From contig CM049312.1 in the NCBI GenBank assembly GCA_026874595.1, positions 25,409,956 to 25,473,955 of the forward strand: a stretch of DNA of 64,000 nt, written 5' to 3'. Positions 1 to 8,519 of this stretch are shown here, one piece after another. The notes under the pieces are model-generated. The model did not search any database, had not been told where the DNA came from, and saw only the letters and a program-made list of their open reading frames with translations. Both the position numbers and the translations under genes were made by a program. Origin of the DNA: Sipunculus nudus (lineage: Eukaryota > Annelida > Sipuncula > Golfingiida > Sipunculidae). The stretch's first letter is position 1, and every line of letters begins with the position of its first letter.

Positions 1-262
1 ATACAACTACAGATATAAACAAAAATTCATCTGTACAAATAAGCACAGGAAGTGAAGCAATAGCACTATTTTAAAAAATATTGTAACACGCACGTCAGTG
101 CAATCCCCCCCCCCCCCCTGCCATTCCCATATTTAAAATACAAGTTTCACACTACGCAGTTTCTTCATAATGATATATGTTATATTATTGCCTGTAGAGG
201 TAACATATACCAAGGGTATATTTACAAACACCATGTATTAAACAATTAAATAATATAAACAA
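1..262. other. non-coding left edge with poly-C run
   Basis: No gene is seen here. The stretch is AT-rich apart from an uninterrupted C run at about 107-117. It is the 3' flank of the minus-strand gene that ends at 263. Confidence 0.5.
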
Positions 263-748
263 TTAATCCTTAAAAATAGGAACCACGGCCGAATTGTGCC
301 TAAACCATTCCTCCCGGCAACTGTTTGTCACTACCGGTGGCTTTGACACCGGTACCTGAGGTTTATCCCCTCGTCTAAACATGAATTGACCAAAAAAATC
401 CCTCCCCAGAACACCATTGAATTGATATGGCCAATCCCACGCACAGTATAGGGTTATGGGTTTGCAGAAGACTGAACCCTTAGTGTCCGTCACCTCTACA
501 GGCAGTAACACTTTTTTGAATACGTTAAAGCACAACCGTCTATGAACCCCCCCGCAATCCCCACAGTTAACTAACAATTTTGCTCTATTGATTTTGTCAA
601 TATCGTCACGGTTCCGCTCCCGTGGAAAAAAAGGAACCCTTGCACGATATAGGGTTTCCACGTTGATGATGGATACACTTGCTGACAGATCAATGGCGAA
701 ATCGCCGCAGTCCTTTCCATCGATCTCTACTTTTAGTGTAGAATACAT
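263..748 (-). CDS. retropepsin-fold-like protein with altered active-site motif
   Basis: A 161-residue protein on the minus strand with ATG at 748 and TAA at 263. Seen: residues about 5-30 read as a beta-strand, an IDGK turn and then the motif DLSASVSII. This is where retroviral-type aspartic proteases have D-T/S-G-A-S followed by hydrophobic residues. Near residue 113 is GVLGRDFF, resembling the family's C-terminal I-L-G-x-D-F/L signature. Known of the family: the enzyme is a homodimer and each subunit gives one catalytic Asp from DTG/DSG. Here the Asp is kept but the next two residues are Leu and Ser, so catalysis is doubtful and a binding or structural role is possible. A 3' splice acceptor (TTTGCAG, then AC) directly precedes the ATG, and an upstream in-frame TGA confirms this start. 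It could be a domesticated transposon protease, a viral protein, or a ubiquitin-adaptor-like retropepsin relative. Confidence 0.55.
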   Translation of the reverse strand: MYSTLKVEIDGKDCGDFAIDLSASVSIINVETLYRARVPFFPRERNRDDIDKINRAKLLVNCGDCGGVHRRLCFNVFKKVLLPVEVTDTKGSVFCKPITLYCAWDWPYQFNGVLGRDFFGQFMFRRGDKPQVPVSKPPVVTNSCREEWFRHNSAVVPIFKD

Positions 749-1434
749 GTCTGCAAATCAAAACAAAACCAAACTAGTAATGAGCATAACCTACAAACCG
801 ACATGATCATCAAAGATACCATGTCAGTTAACAGATGGGTGCATTCGTTGTTTTGTTCAGCGAGACACTTGTACGTACGTATGCATATGCTTAACAATAC
901 TCCCCGAATTATCTGTGTTAGTTGCAGGTGCCAACGCGATAATGCGTTACATAGCCGGAAACACAAAGTGATTTGATCAACTGGTTTACTCCATAATAAT
1001 TCTCGTATGCTTTATAAGACCACATGTCTTCACTGTGGCCCTGTACTGGGACACAGACTAAAATCATGACATTGACTGCCGGCAGCTAGTACGTTTGTTC
1101 ATCTGCTCTTCCGTCTTTACATTCGCTCCGTTATCAACAGACATGTAATTCCCTCTTTGACCCCATTTATACTACGACAACAACAAATAAATATAAAGAT
1201 AAATAACAAACCGTGCACACTTACCTCAGGGTGTGTCTGCGGTCGGTCTTGTATCTGTGATTTATGTAATCTCTGCTCTAAAAAAAAACAGTACAAAATG
1301 TCTTCAATCAATTGTCCATCGTCACCTTTCCAAATATGGTTATAACACATGTTCATACAGTTGCTGCTCGTACCACATATGGTTCTTCATTTTACAAAAT
1401 ATATACACGCGGCACCTCCTATTCCAGAAAATGT
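749..1434. other. intergenic or intronic stretch with a 5' splice donor and a possible small exon
   Basis: On the minus strand a consensus donor (GAG, then GTAAGT) lies at about 1224-1231, and an acceptor ends at 750, next to the gene at 263-748. The donor ends a 44-codon open stretch whose ATG is at 1356. Direct joining of donor to acceptor does not keep frame with the downstream ATG. The upstream exon is therefore a leader, or belongs to an alternative product. One member of the TGTACT hairpin family sits at 1034-1055. Confidence 0.35.
1034..1055 (+). repeat. isolated TGTACT-loop hairpin
   Basis: The stem TGTGGCCC (1034-1041) faces GGGACACA (1048-1055), with 7 of 8 positions pairing around the loop TGTACT (1042-1047). 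The loop is the same as in the hairpin array at 2951-3595, but the stem sequence is different. Confidence 0.5.
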
Positions 1435-2088
1435 TTATTGTAAAGGGTTAACGCGTAATCTGGCGCGCTTTATCCCCCTTTCACCGAAATATTCTTTCGG
1501 AGGCCGTCGACATGTCACCCTCCTTCGTACACTCATACCACCATCTGTATATGCCTCATAAACACCAAACTGCCAAGGTACTGTTGCACAAACACAGTTC
1601 CCCTGTTTGACAAGTCTGTTCACGTCCTTTGATTTGTCGGGCAAGTCTACACGGCACCACAGCTGCTGTATGATCTCGTGAGGCCGGGTCGGTCCCCAAT
1701 ACCTGGACACGTAAAGGGCACCTCTGTGCACCCAGCAAATCATGTCGGGCCACTCGGATATTGTCTTATATTGTTCGAGGTCGACGTCTCGGTGAAACGA
1801 CGCGTGCAAACGCATATCTCTCGTTATGACCTTGCACTTTGTGCACCTCAGCACGGGAGGCTCCTTGCACATGTCGCGTATGAATTCATCGCCGGTGCAC
1901 TTAGCGTTGCACTTCCTGCAAAATTGAGTCGTCGAAGCTGTTTCTATCAACTCGTCTAATATTATGTCCGGCACGGTAAACCAAAATATCTGCGGGTTGT
2001 ACCGCTCGCATAAGTATTCCTTTGTCATTGTGTACAGTGGTTTAGGATTGTACACAGGGTTTATTTTTGTCTTTTCACTCAGCATCAT
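1435..2088 (-). CDS. 217-aa protein with Cys-pair (zinc-ribbon-like) motif
   Basis: Not recognised. The protein starts at ATG 2088 (a second Met follows directly) and ends at TAA 1435. Residues about 57-85 contain C-x2-C-x3-C and, further on, a Cys followed by C-T-K-C, an arrangement able to bind a metal as a treble-clef or ribbon. The last ~35 residues are very basic (RRRVTCRRPPK... KRARLR), suggesting nucleic-acid binding or a nuclear localisation signal. The stop codon is embedded in an AATAAA polyadenylation signal (1434-1439, minus strand), as in compact viral genomes. A pyrimidine-rich 3' splice acceptor (CGTTTCAG) lies six bases before the ATG, suggesting an intron in the leader. No membrane segment or signal peptide is visible. 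Confidence 0.6.
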   Translation of the reverse strand: MMLSEKTKINPVYNPKPLYTMTKEYLCERYNPQIFWFTVPDIILDELIETASTTQFCRKCNAKCTGDEFIRDMCKEPPVLRCTKCKVITRDMRLHASFHRDVDLEQYKTISEWPDMICWVHRGALYVSRYWGPTRPHEIIQQLWCRVDLPDKSKDVNRLVKQGNCVCATVPWQFGVYEAYTDGGMSVRRRVTCRRPPKEYFGERGIKRARLRVNPLQ

Positions 2089-2793
2089 TGGTCTGAAACG
2101 AGCGCAAAATCCACCTTTACTGTCAGCGCAACGCTAACTGTCCAAGCGAAATACATCTCCCCTTGTACTCGGAGAGAGTGTAAAATCATTTAAAAAAATA
2201 AAAGGAGGGGGGGGGGGGCAGGACGCAACAAGACCGGAGATGCCTTGCACAAATGATGCATCTGATGCAGGTCCCACCTTATGATACATAAAAAAACCGA
2301 AACGCAGTGTTTATCGTATCTGCTGTCTGTTCTGTTATGTACATGGTACGAAAGATTGACATGCACACATATTGCCATGGGACATGCAGTAACTCCTAGA
2401 AACATAATTTGCACCGACTGTTACTGTTACAAGTGTTGTATACCAGTCCCGTCACCGAGGCCCCCCCCCCCCCTCATGACTGTAACATGTATTACAACAA
2501 CAACTGAATACTGGTACATATACAATTACATAAACAATCTAAAGCAACATGGACAAAGCAACATGAACATCAAACATATAATATTGTGCCTGTAGTACAG
2601 GAGCCATGAACGGGTGCTTCTATAAGAACATATGGTACATCCAATGCAGAATCACTGGTACCTAGCCAACATGCTAAACGTATTATCAATATCGAAAAAG
2701 ACATAATATACATATATATATATATCATGTTGAATATACATTCCGGAAACACACTGTGTATCTACCAGATGCAGGTGATGGCGTCTGATAGAA
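2089..2793. other. intergenic region with poly-G and poly-C tracts
   Basis: No supported gene. It holds a G-rich run at about 2203-2218, a C run at about 2460-2473 and a short (TA)n at about 2713-2725. Short open frames here overlap in several phases and look random. Confidence 0.4.
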
Positions 2794-2823
2794 TGACGTC
2801 ACAGGCGGAATTATGTATATAAG
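2794..2823 (+). promoter_or_regulatory. CRE plus TATA promoter upstream of the hairpin array
   Basis: The perfect palindrome TGACGTCA (2794-2801, the CREB/ATF site) is followed 14 bases later by TATATAAG (2816-2823). This spacing is typical of a strong RNA polymerase II promoter and predicts a start near 2847. The first array hairpin begins about 100 bases further on, and no protein frame of note begins there. The promoter is therefore most simply read as driving a non-coding transcript through the array. A second TATATAAG lies at about 3044-3051 inside the array. Confidence 0.55.
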
Positions 2824-2950
2824 GAGACGTTTGGCAACAGTGCAATTGGTCTCGTTGGAGACCAAACGGGCTAACGTGAGCAGCAGCAGCACTGAACGAT
2901 ACCATAACCAGAGCGAAAAACGGATATGGACTTGGCAATATTTTGTCTGT

Positions 2951-3595
2951 GTCCTGTACTGGACGCCACATTTAGGTTCATGGAATATATGAGAAGGTTT
3001 TTTTACGTAAATCAGTTTCCGTACCTGTACTGGTACGGACGTCTATATAAGGTGATCAAAACAGAGCGCTTTTGTTAGTGAGTGTACGTGTCCTGTACTG
3101 GACGCCACATTGGAGTTCACCATAAACTGGAATTTCGTTTTTCAGATTTACTCGACCAAACATCAATTGTCGAATCTGTACCTGTACTGGTACGGACGCT
3201 TACAAAACAGGGGGAAAAATGACCGAGCGTTTCCGTCAGACTGTTAGTGTGTGTCCTGTACTGGACGACACATTGGGCCAACGCAGGAAGCTGGATTATC
3301 CTTTGTGGGATTCACCTAACGAGACATTATACGTCGTTTTTCCGTGCCTGTACTGGGACAGACGATTTCAAAGTGGAAAAGCGCTCAGCACTTCCGTCTG
3401 TCTGTTAGTGTGCGAGTCCTGTACTGGACGCCATCTACAGTTCGCACAAAAAATGGATTATCGTTTTCCGGATGTACACGACAAATACCTTAAGTGTTTT
3501 TGAATCCGTACCTGTACTGGTACGGACGTCTCAGAATTGAAACAGAAAAAGCGGTTGGGTCGGTCCGTTAGTGTGTACCTGTACACTGGGTAAAC
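2951..3595 (+). repeat. ~160-bp tandem array of alternating TGTACT-loop hairpins (candidate structured ncRNA)
   Basis: Two hairpin types alternate. Type A has stem GTCC/GGAC around loop TGTACT at 2951, 3090, 3253 and 3416. Type B has stem TCCGTACC/GGTACGGA around the same loop at 3018, 3175, 3341 (imperfect) and 3505. A decayed A copy lies near 3576. A-to-A spacing is 139, 163 and 163 bases, and B-to-B 157, 166 and 164. Type A copies are often preceded by TTAGTGTG-like sequence and mostly followed by GCCACAT-like sequence. The sequence between hairpins has diverged greatly, while stems and loop are kept. In the copy at 3175 a C-to-T change in the stem still leaves a G-U pair, as expected for RNA. 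Whether this is a ncRNA, a protein-binding DNA element or a replication element cannot be settled from sequence alone. Confidence 0.65.
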
Positions 3596-3805
3596 CATTT
3601 ACATGATGTCGGCGAAAACAATTTGGAATAAAAATAAAGATTGAATTACCTTTTGCAGTTTTGATTTCTTCTATCTTCTTCTGGAGTACAGTAGTGTTTG
3701 GGTATCTGTGTGGAAAATAACATAAACTTGAAAAAACGTCTATTTCGGTTATAGGAAAGTCCACAAATATATACATCTGTACAGTAAGGCTCCCGCGGTT
3801 TTACG
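3596..3805. other. short intergenic spacer
   Basis: AT-rich spacer between the array and the minus-strand gene ending at 3806. Nothing further is recognised. Confidence 0.4.
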
Positions 3806-4330
3806 TTAGAAGTTTGGTTTTCTAAAGAAACCGGCAGAATCAAAATAGTATAGTTCCATCTGCAATTTTAGAATGTTAGAGATCAGCATCAGGTTCAGGT
3901 CTCCTATTGAAGAATACCTGTCGCGGTGCCTGGCGTAGGCCCTCTTTCCGAACATCCTGTGCGTTTCGTACAACTGCAACGCGTGTCTGTATCTTTTGTA
4001 TATTTCAGGTATATCGTCTGAGCTCATTTTCTCAAAGAGTTTAACCATTATGAGAGCCAGGTGATACGCCGCATCGGACCGTTCTGTCGTGTGCCCCGTT
4101 TCCAAACACACTTTTCGTGCTCGTTCCAGCCCAATGGTGCATGTCCTCATCCAATAATCGATCTCATGGTGCATCATCGTGACATGCCGCACGAACCTCC
4201 TGTCCTTCGCGGCGAAAAAAGAGTTATTATCATGTCGGTAATTCCATATGTGCCTCTGTAACTGTGCCATCCACGTTTGTATTTCTCCGCACGCCTTCTC
4301 CTCAAAGTGGTAAACTAATTCTGGCTCCAT
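3806..4330 (-). CDS. helical tandem-family protein, member 1
   Basis: A 174-residue protein, ATG at 4330, of unknown function. It shares a pattern with the three following minus-strand genes. Near the N-terminus is an acidic helix; then N-x-F-F-x2-K-D-x3-F (aligned with S-P-x2-Y-F...D...F in the others); then a hydrophobic helix (ALIMVKLFEKM); then I-Y-K-R-Y-x-x-A-L-Q-L-Y-E; and a final helix rich in Leu (LNLMLISNILKLQ). No Cys clusters, signal peptide or membrane span are seen, so a soluble all-alpha protein is likely. The start is preceded by a classical 3' splice acceptor (TTTGTTTGTATTACAG) about 18 bases upstream, implying a spliced leader exon. It is the most diverged member. Confidence 0.6.
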   Translation of the reverse strand: MEPELVYHFEEKACGEIQTWMAQLQRHIWNYRHDNNSFFAAKDRRFVRHVTMMHHEIDYWMRTCTIGLERARKVCLETGHTTERSDAAYHLALIMVKLFEKMSSDDIPEIYKRYRHALQLYETHRMFGKRAYARHRDRYSSIGDLNLMLISNILKLQMELYYFDSAGFFRKPNF

Positions 4331-4870
4331 TGGTTAGGATGACGGGTTTCTGTAATACAAACAAAGAAACAAGTGTCATCCAACCACAGTCGATCTGTCC
4401 ATTTGTACATATTTAGTGCATCTTTGTCTTCATGTGTCTTCTGATGGGACGTTGCTGCTGCTGCTGCTGCAATAATACCCCCCTGTACTCCTCTACGGCA
4501 GACAGTAGACGTCCATGTTTGCTGTTTCTGGTGTTTTCTCATGTATCATGTCCGCCCGCATCATCTTGTCCTCAGACTGGTTCCACCACCACTCAGTTGC
4601 TTTGCACATTTATCACATGAGATTCAAATACAGTCGTGAAAGTGTTGTTATGTTATCTGTACATTCTCCCATGTCTCAAACAATTACACGGGTTATCAAA
4701 TGTAACACTCTGCATTATTCCTGGAATTCACAAGTACGAATTGATGTAACCAAATGTTTTCAATTTGGCAAGATATATGGTATGCGAAGCCGTTACAGAA
4801 TATACTGATGTCACAAATGCAGAGGAGTTACAAAGCGACGGTGAGATTTAACGAATTCAGTTCAAATCCT
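4331..4870. other. intergenic spacer with CTG/CAG triplets
   Basis: No supported gene. It contains a short GCT repeat at about 4453-4469. The far end leads into two hairpins of the TGTACT family. Confidence 0.35.
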
Positions 4871-4968
4871 ACATCCGTTTCTGTACTGAAACAGAGCTCT
4901 TTTAAAAGCCAATCATATTCGTCTGTCTGTCCGTCCGTCCGTGCGTGTGTGTCCTGTACTGGACGCCA
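4871..4968 (+). repeat. two dispersed TGTACT-loop hairpins
   Basis: At 4877-4892 a stem GTTTC/GAAAC closes the loop TGTACT, at the place where type B of the array has GTACC/GGTAC. At 4951-4964 a type A hairpin (GTCC/GGAC) with its usual GTGTGT and GCCAC flanks follows. The pair repeats the B-then-A order of the array. The GTTTC/GAAAC stem is the clearest compensatory change in the family. Confidence 0.6.
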
Positions 4969-5040
4969 CCTTTCGTGAACAGACTGAACATTTACACTGG
5001 GACACGTTGATGATGGGACCTACAGTGCGCGTATTCCGAC

Positions 5041-5586
5041 TTATTTAGACGAGCTGCTGTGCGCGTTTGTCACTTGTGTGTGCAAGCCATCGTTGTTAAA
5101 CTGTCCCAGCTCGAAAGCCAAATTTTGCCTGTGTTTCCAAAGCAGAAACTGAAACGAGGCTATGGATTGCTTGTTCTGGTGGTGCCTCTTCTGCACAGGG
5201 CCTTTAAACCGACTGTGACTTTGGTAGTGCTGCACAACTCGCGTGTATGCGTCTGCCGTATGTTTGAGTGTTCCGTCATAGGTATCCTTCAACCACTCTG
5301 TAAACAGTTTCGCCATCCGCACGGCAATTAATGTCTGTTCCGTCTGGCACCGCTTTTGTAAACATATCTTTTTCGCTAACATAAGTCCTTTGAGAATCCG
5401 CGCGTTCCACCACCAGTCTTCGTCGACCAGTGCTTTCAGAGTCAGCTGAAACACTCTGTCGCTGTCAACGAAAAATCTGTCTGGTGTGGACAGGAACGAC
5501 TTAATACAGTCATTTAGCTCACGTGTTTTAGCTGGAATATCTACCAGCAATGCATGGTCAAATTCTTTTGACAGGTTTGAGTCCAT
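5041..5586 (-). CDS. helical tandem-family protein, member 2
   Basis: I place the start at the ATG at 5586 (MDSNLSKEF...), because the frame further upstream begins only with a TTG. The product is 181 residues. It shows the family pattern: an acidic N-terminal helix, L-S-T-P-D-R-F-F-x2-D-x4-F near residue 35, a helix V-R-M-A-K-L-F-T-E-W, then A-Y-T-R-V-V-Q-H-Y, and a C-terminal basic/hydrophobic helix. It ends in a Ser-rich tail. All-alpha, soluble, function unknown. It lies between members 1 and 3 on the same strand, so this is a tandem duplication array. No clear splice acceptor precedes this ATG, unlike the neighbours. Confidence 0.6.
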   Translation of the reverse strand: MDSNLSKEFDHALLVDIPAKTRELNDCIKSFLSTPDRFFVDSDRVFQLTLKALVDEDWWWNARILKGLMLAKKICLQKRCQTEQTLIAVRMAKLFTEWLKDTYDGTLKHTADAYTRVVQHYQSHSRFKGPVQKRHHQNKQSIASFQFLLWKHRQNLAFELGQFNNDGLHTQVTNAHSSSSK

Positions 5587-6021
5587 GTTGGACAGCAAAC
5601 GAGCAGAAAGGACTATTTCATTGTGTCGGTCTGTATGTTTACGTTACAAATACTTATCAACCGCATAAAGGGAGGACAGGTCTTAAACATATCTCCAGTG
5701 TTTGTACACCACGCATAACCTTTCCAGTCATCTTGACATGCATCACCTCTCTCTTTTTCTGTGTGTTAACAGACACGATAAAGCAGTTATTATGTTACTA
5801 AAATATGTTTTATTCCTGGTATACTTACAAAATACAATCACCACCCCTATATTGGGAGGTAAAAAAGAATACCAAAAGAATACCAATGACATATATACAT
5901 AAACGTGTGTTTTCTTACACGACCTCTACAAGTGAGGATTTGCAATGTGTTACACATCCGATATATCTAAATATGGAAAAGTCAAGAAGAAAAGTCTTTG
6001 ATACTTTGACCGATAAAACAT

Positions 6022-6528
6022 TTATACAGTTTGTATCTTCTTCACAGCACGTTTCTTGCATAATTGTACATAATTTTGCATGTCCTCTATTAGCACACGT
6101 ATCTCGAGAAATGAAAACGACCGGGCGAGGTGGCGACTGTGGACGGCCGGTGTCACATTAGGGCGGTACTCCTCTACGATATTCTTGTAGAGTTCCTCAC
6201 AACGGAGGACAATATCATTGATGTCCTCCGTTAGGCGCATCACCTTATCCATGAGGACTGCGATGCGCGTGGCTTCAGTGATATTCGCATACGAATTAAT
6301 ATATTGGTAAAGTTTTGTTCCAGTATTGGCCGTGAAGCGATCATGTACATCGAGGAGAGGTGTTAAACATTTATCAAATTCGTCCCCGTCCCTTGGTTCT
6401 TTCAAATACGTATCAGGCGACGTTTGTAACTTTTTTATGACATTCAGTATGGCCTCTCCTTGTTTCGGCACAGCAACTATGGCTGCATCCAGTTCACATT
6501 CAAACTTCTCGTTCATCATCATCATCAT
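6022..6528 (-). CDS. helical tandem-family protein, member 3
   Basis: A 168-residue protein beginning with five Met codons. It has the family motifs: Q-G-E-A-I-L near residue 23, S-P-D-T-Y-L near 37, a helical stretch TRIAVLMDKVMRLTEDI, and L-Y-K-N-I-V-E-E-Y-R-P near 115-125, then a basic C-terminal helix. It is closest to member 4, with which it shares Q-G-x-A-I-L, D-I-V-L-R-C and I-V-x-x-Y-R. The DNA just upstream (CTTACAG acceptor, CACAAGGACG, AACAAACAGC) and a 3' flank containing a poly-A-like TTTTATTCC motif are also shared, so the duplication included untranslated DNA. Function unknown. Confidence 0.62.
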   Translation of the reverse strand: MMMMMNEKFECELDAAIVAVPKQGEAILNVIKKLQTSPDTYLKEPRDGDEFDKCLTPLLDVHDRFTANTGTKLYQYINSYANITEATRIAVLMDKVMRLTEDINDIVLRCEELYKNIVEEYRPNVTPAVHSRHLARSFSFLEIRVLIEDMQNYVQLCKKRAVKKIQTV

Positions 6529-6763
6529 GATTCCCTGTAAGTCACAAGGACGTCTTATAACAAACAGCTTTTTCGCTAAGATAAAAAATGTTTTATTCCT
6601 GATATATTTAATTACATAATTTTCCGTGGCTGTGAGTTAATAAAAAAAATATTGACACACGTATACGACTCGACCTAAAAACCATATGTACACTATGTAT
6701 AATGTATTTACAAAATACAATTGCCACCCCCTATACTAGTTGCATATATTGTAAAATAAAAGT

Positions 6764-7255
6764 TTATTCTTCCTCATGTGTGATCATCTTACTTGCCCAC
6801 CGGCGCTCTGCTTGCACATGTGCTTTCCTGGCGACTATTCTTAAATGAGATGTTAGAAGGAAACACGCCCGGATGTGATGGCTTTTGGTTGCGGCCGGTG
6901 GGGCCTCACCGCGGTATATTTGAACTATATCTCTGTATATATTGTGGCAGCGTAGGACAATTTCATCAATAGCCTGCGCCAGGAGCAGAACATTGGATGC
7001 AACGCGCACCATTTCTTTCAGGTTCTTTTTTTCTCTGATACATATTTCTAGTTCTTCACTGGGGATGTGCATTAACATTTCGTACTTGTGCACTAGTCCA
7101 TCGACTAACTGATCGAAATATTCGTCGTCGCCTTGCATTGCGAAATACGTCTCAGGCGACGACGATTTAATATTTTGAACGTAGCGAAGTATGGCCTGGC
7201 CTTGCACATTTACCAACTCCTCCAGTTCACGTTCGTAGTGCTCGTTCATCATCAT
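6764..7255 (-). CDS. helical tandem-family protein, member 4
   Basis: A 163-residue protein with ATG at 7255, closest to member 3. Visible motifs: Q-G-Q-A-I-L near 19, S-S-P-E-T-Y-F near 33, a Leu-rich helix (NVLLLAQAI), D-E-I-V-L-R-C, I-Y-R-D-I-V-Q-I-Y-R, and a basic C-terminal helix ending in EEE. The stop codon lies inside an AATAAA signal (6763-6768, minus strand). A 3' splice acceptor (GACTTACAG) is 5-6 bases before the ATG, identical to that of member 3. No homology to a known family is recognised. The shared architecture suggests a small virulence- or host-interaction-type family or a structural component, but this is inference. Confidence 0.62.
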   Translation of the reverse strand: MMMNEHYERELEELVNVQGQAILRYVQNIKSSSPETYFAMQGDDEYFDQLVDGLVHKYEMLMHIPSEELEICIREKKNLKEMVRVASNVLLLAQAIDEIVLRCHNIYRDIVQIYRGEAPPAATKSHHIRACFLLTSHLRIVARKAHVQAERRWASKMITHEEE

Positions 7256-7944
7256 GTTTCCCTGTAAGTCACAAGGACGTCTTATAACAACGTCTTAAAC
7301 AAACAGCTTTTTTCGCTATAGGACTTTTTTCTGTGTTGTTTAGGGTTATACTTTGATGTACCAAACAAAAATATTAAAAATAACCTCCCCCCCCCCTCCC
7401 CACCTTCCTTACTCCTCTTTCCTCAATCGACATTTGTGATTGGTCGTGTGTCGAAATGTCGTTTTTTTTTTTCCATTGTAGTTGTTTACTAAACTAACGA
7501 GGTCATGTTATACAATAAACGTGAAGGGACTGATATCCGTGACGAGGTTACATATTACATTCATGCCAGGTGTCACGCAAAGTGGCGCTCTGCTTCATAA
7601 CCTTTTGTTTATTATTATATCCTAAATGCATTTTTTGTTTGGTTCACAGTAATTACCTACTTATTTTTATCAGTTACAGAATTATAGTGTTTCTCGTTGT
7701 CCTTCCGAAAAAAAAACCAAAACTCTTGCAATACCTTTTTGCTCTACAGTTTTGTTTCAAAGGTCCGCGTGTCTGTTATTTTCTTTTGTTAAAGGTTATA
7801 AAAATACAAATTCTCTTCCCGTTTCTATGTCACAACATTACTTAATCGTCGTTACGGTTAGTCTGTGTCACTTGTGTGGCAAAAAACCGAACCGCTCCGA
7901 GTTGGATGGATGGATGGATGGGGGGGGGGGGGGGAAACACGTCA
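7256..7944. other. non-coding region with C and G homopolymers
   Basis: No gene is supported. It holds the 5' flank shared with member 3 (7264-7312), a C-rich tract near 7387-7400 and a GGAT repeat running into poly-G at about 7905-7934. Confidence 0.4.
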
Positions 7945-8393
7945 CCCGACCTTGCTTACTGGTCAGGGGTTTGATAGTTTTTTTTATCAGGGGAAAAACA
8001 CGTCACCCGACCTTGCTTACTGGTCAGGTAGTATAAACATGGCTTTTATCTAACTCCTGCGCATCTGGGGATTTTTAAAGTGATGTCAGTCCGTTGTGTA
8101 CACAACCATACACACAATAAATGTAACCCCGGCCTACCTTACTGGCCAGTGGGTGTCCTAAGTTTTCTAACAACAACCAAAACAAAAACATAATTCCCCC
8201 CCCCCTCCCCTCTCATCCATCCCCACCTTCCCAATGACCTTCGTTACTGGTCACATTTTAGTTTTTTGTGTCTGTTACTGCCAACAACCAAATATTAGGG
8301 ACCCTTCGTTACTGGGGCCCTCTCAAATACAAACTAAAAAATTCACTCCTTCAACAGAAAAATTCACCCCCGGCCTACCTTACTGGCCAGTGG
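7945..8393 (+). repeat. second hairpin family with TTACT loop and changing stems
   Basis: Six short hairpins with 9-base loops ending in TTACT are seen. GACC/GGTC occurs at 7948, 8009 and 8236. GGCC/GGCC occurs at 8131 and 8372, extended by an outer ACCC/GGGT pair. A longer GGGaCCC/GGGgCCC stem with one mismatch begins at 8298. Loops are TTGCTTACT, TTCGTTACT or TACCTTACT. Stems vary by compensating changes while the loop end is constant. This parallels the TGTACT family, which also ends in TACT before the 3' stem. Confidence 0.6.
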
Positions 8394-8519
8394 GTGTGAC
8401 ATCATTTTTGTTCAAAAACAACACCAATTACAAAATACACCTACCGGTATTGTTGTTTTGTCACAAACTCAAATCTTCAACAAACTTTCAAATCTTTGCT
8501 TCAGCTTGCTTCTGTAGCT

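Noticed and set aside
4620-4800. Short plus-strand frames in the spacer after helical-family member 1
   Set aside because: No start context, promoter, paralog or motif; AT-rich random frames.
2951-8393. A CRISPR array as explanation for the short repeats
   Set aside because: Repeats are short hairpins with changing stems and diverged, unequal spacers, and the setting is eukaryotic. No cas-like gene is present.
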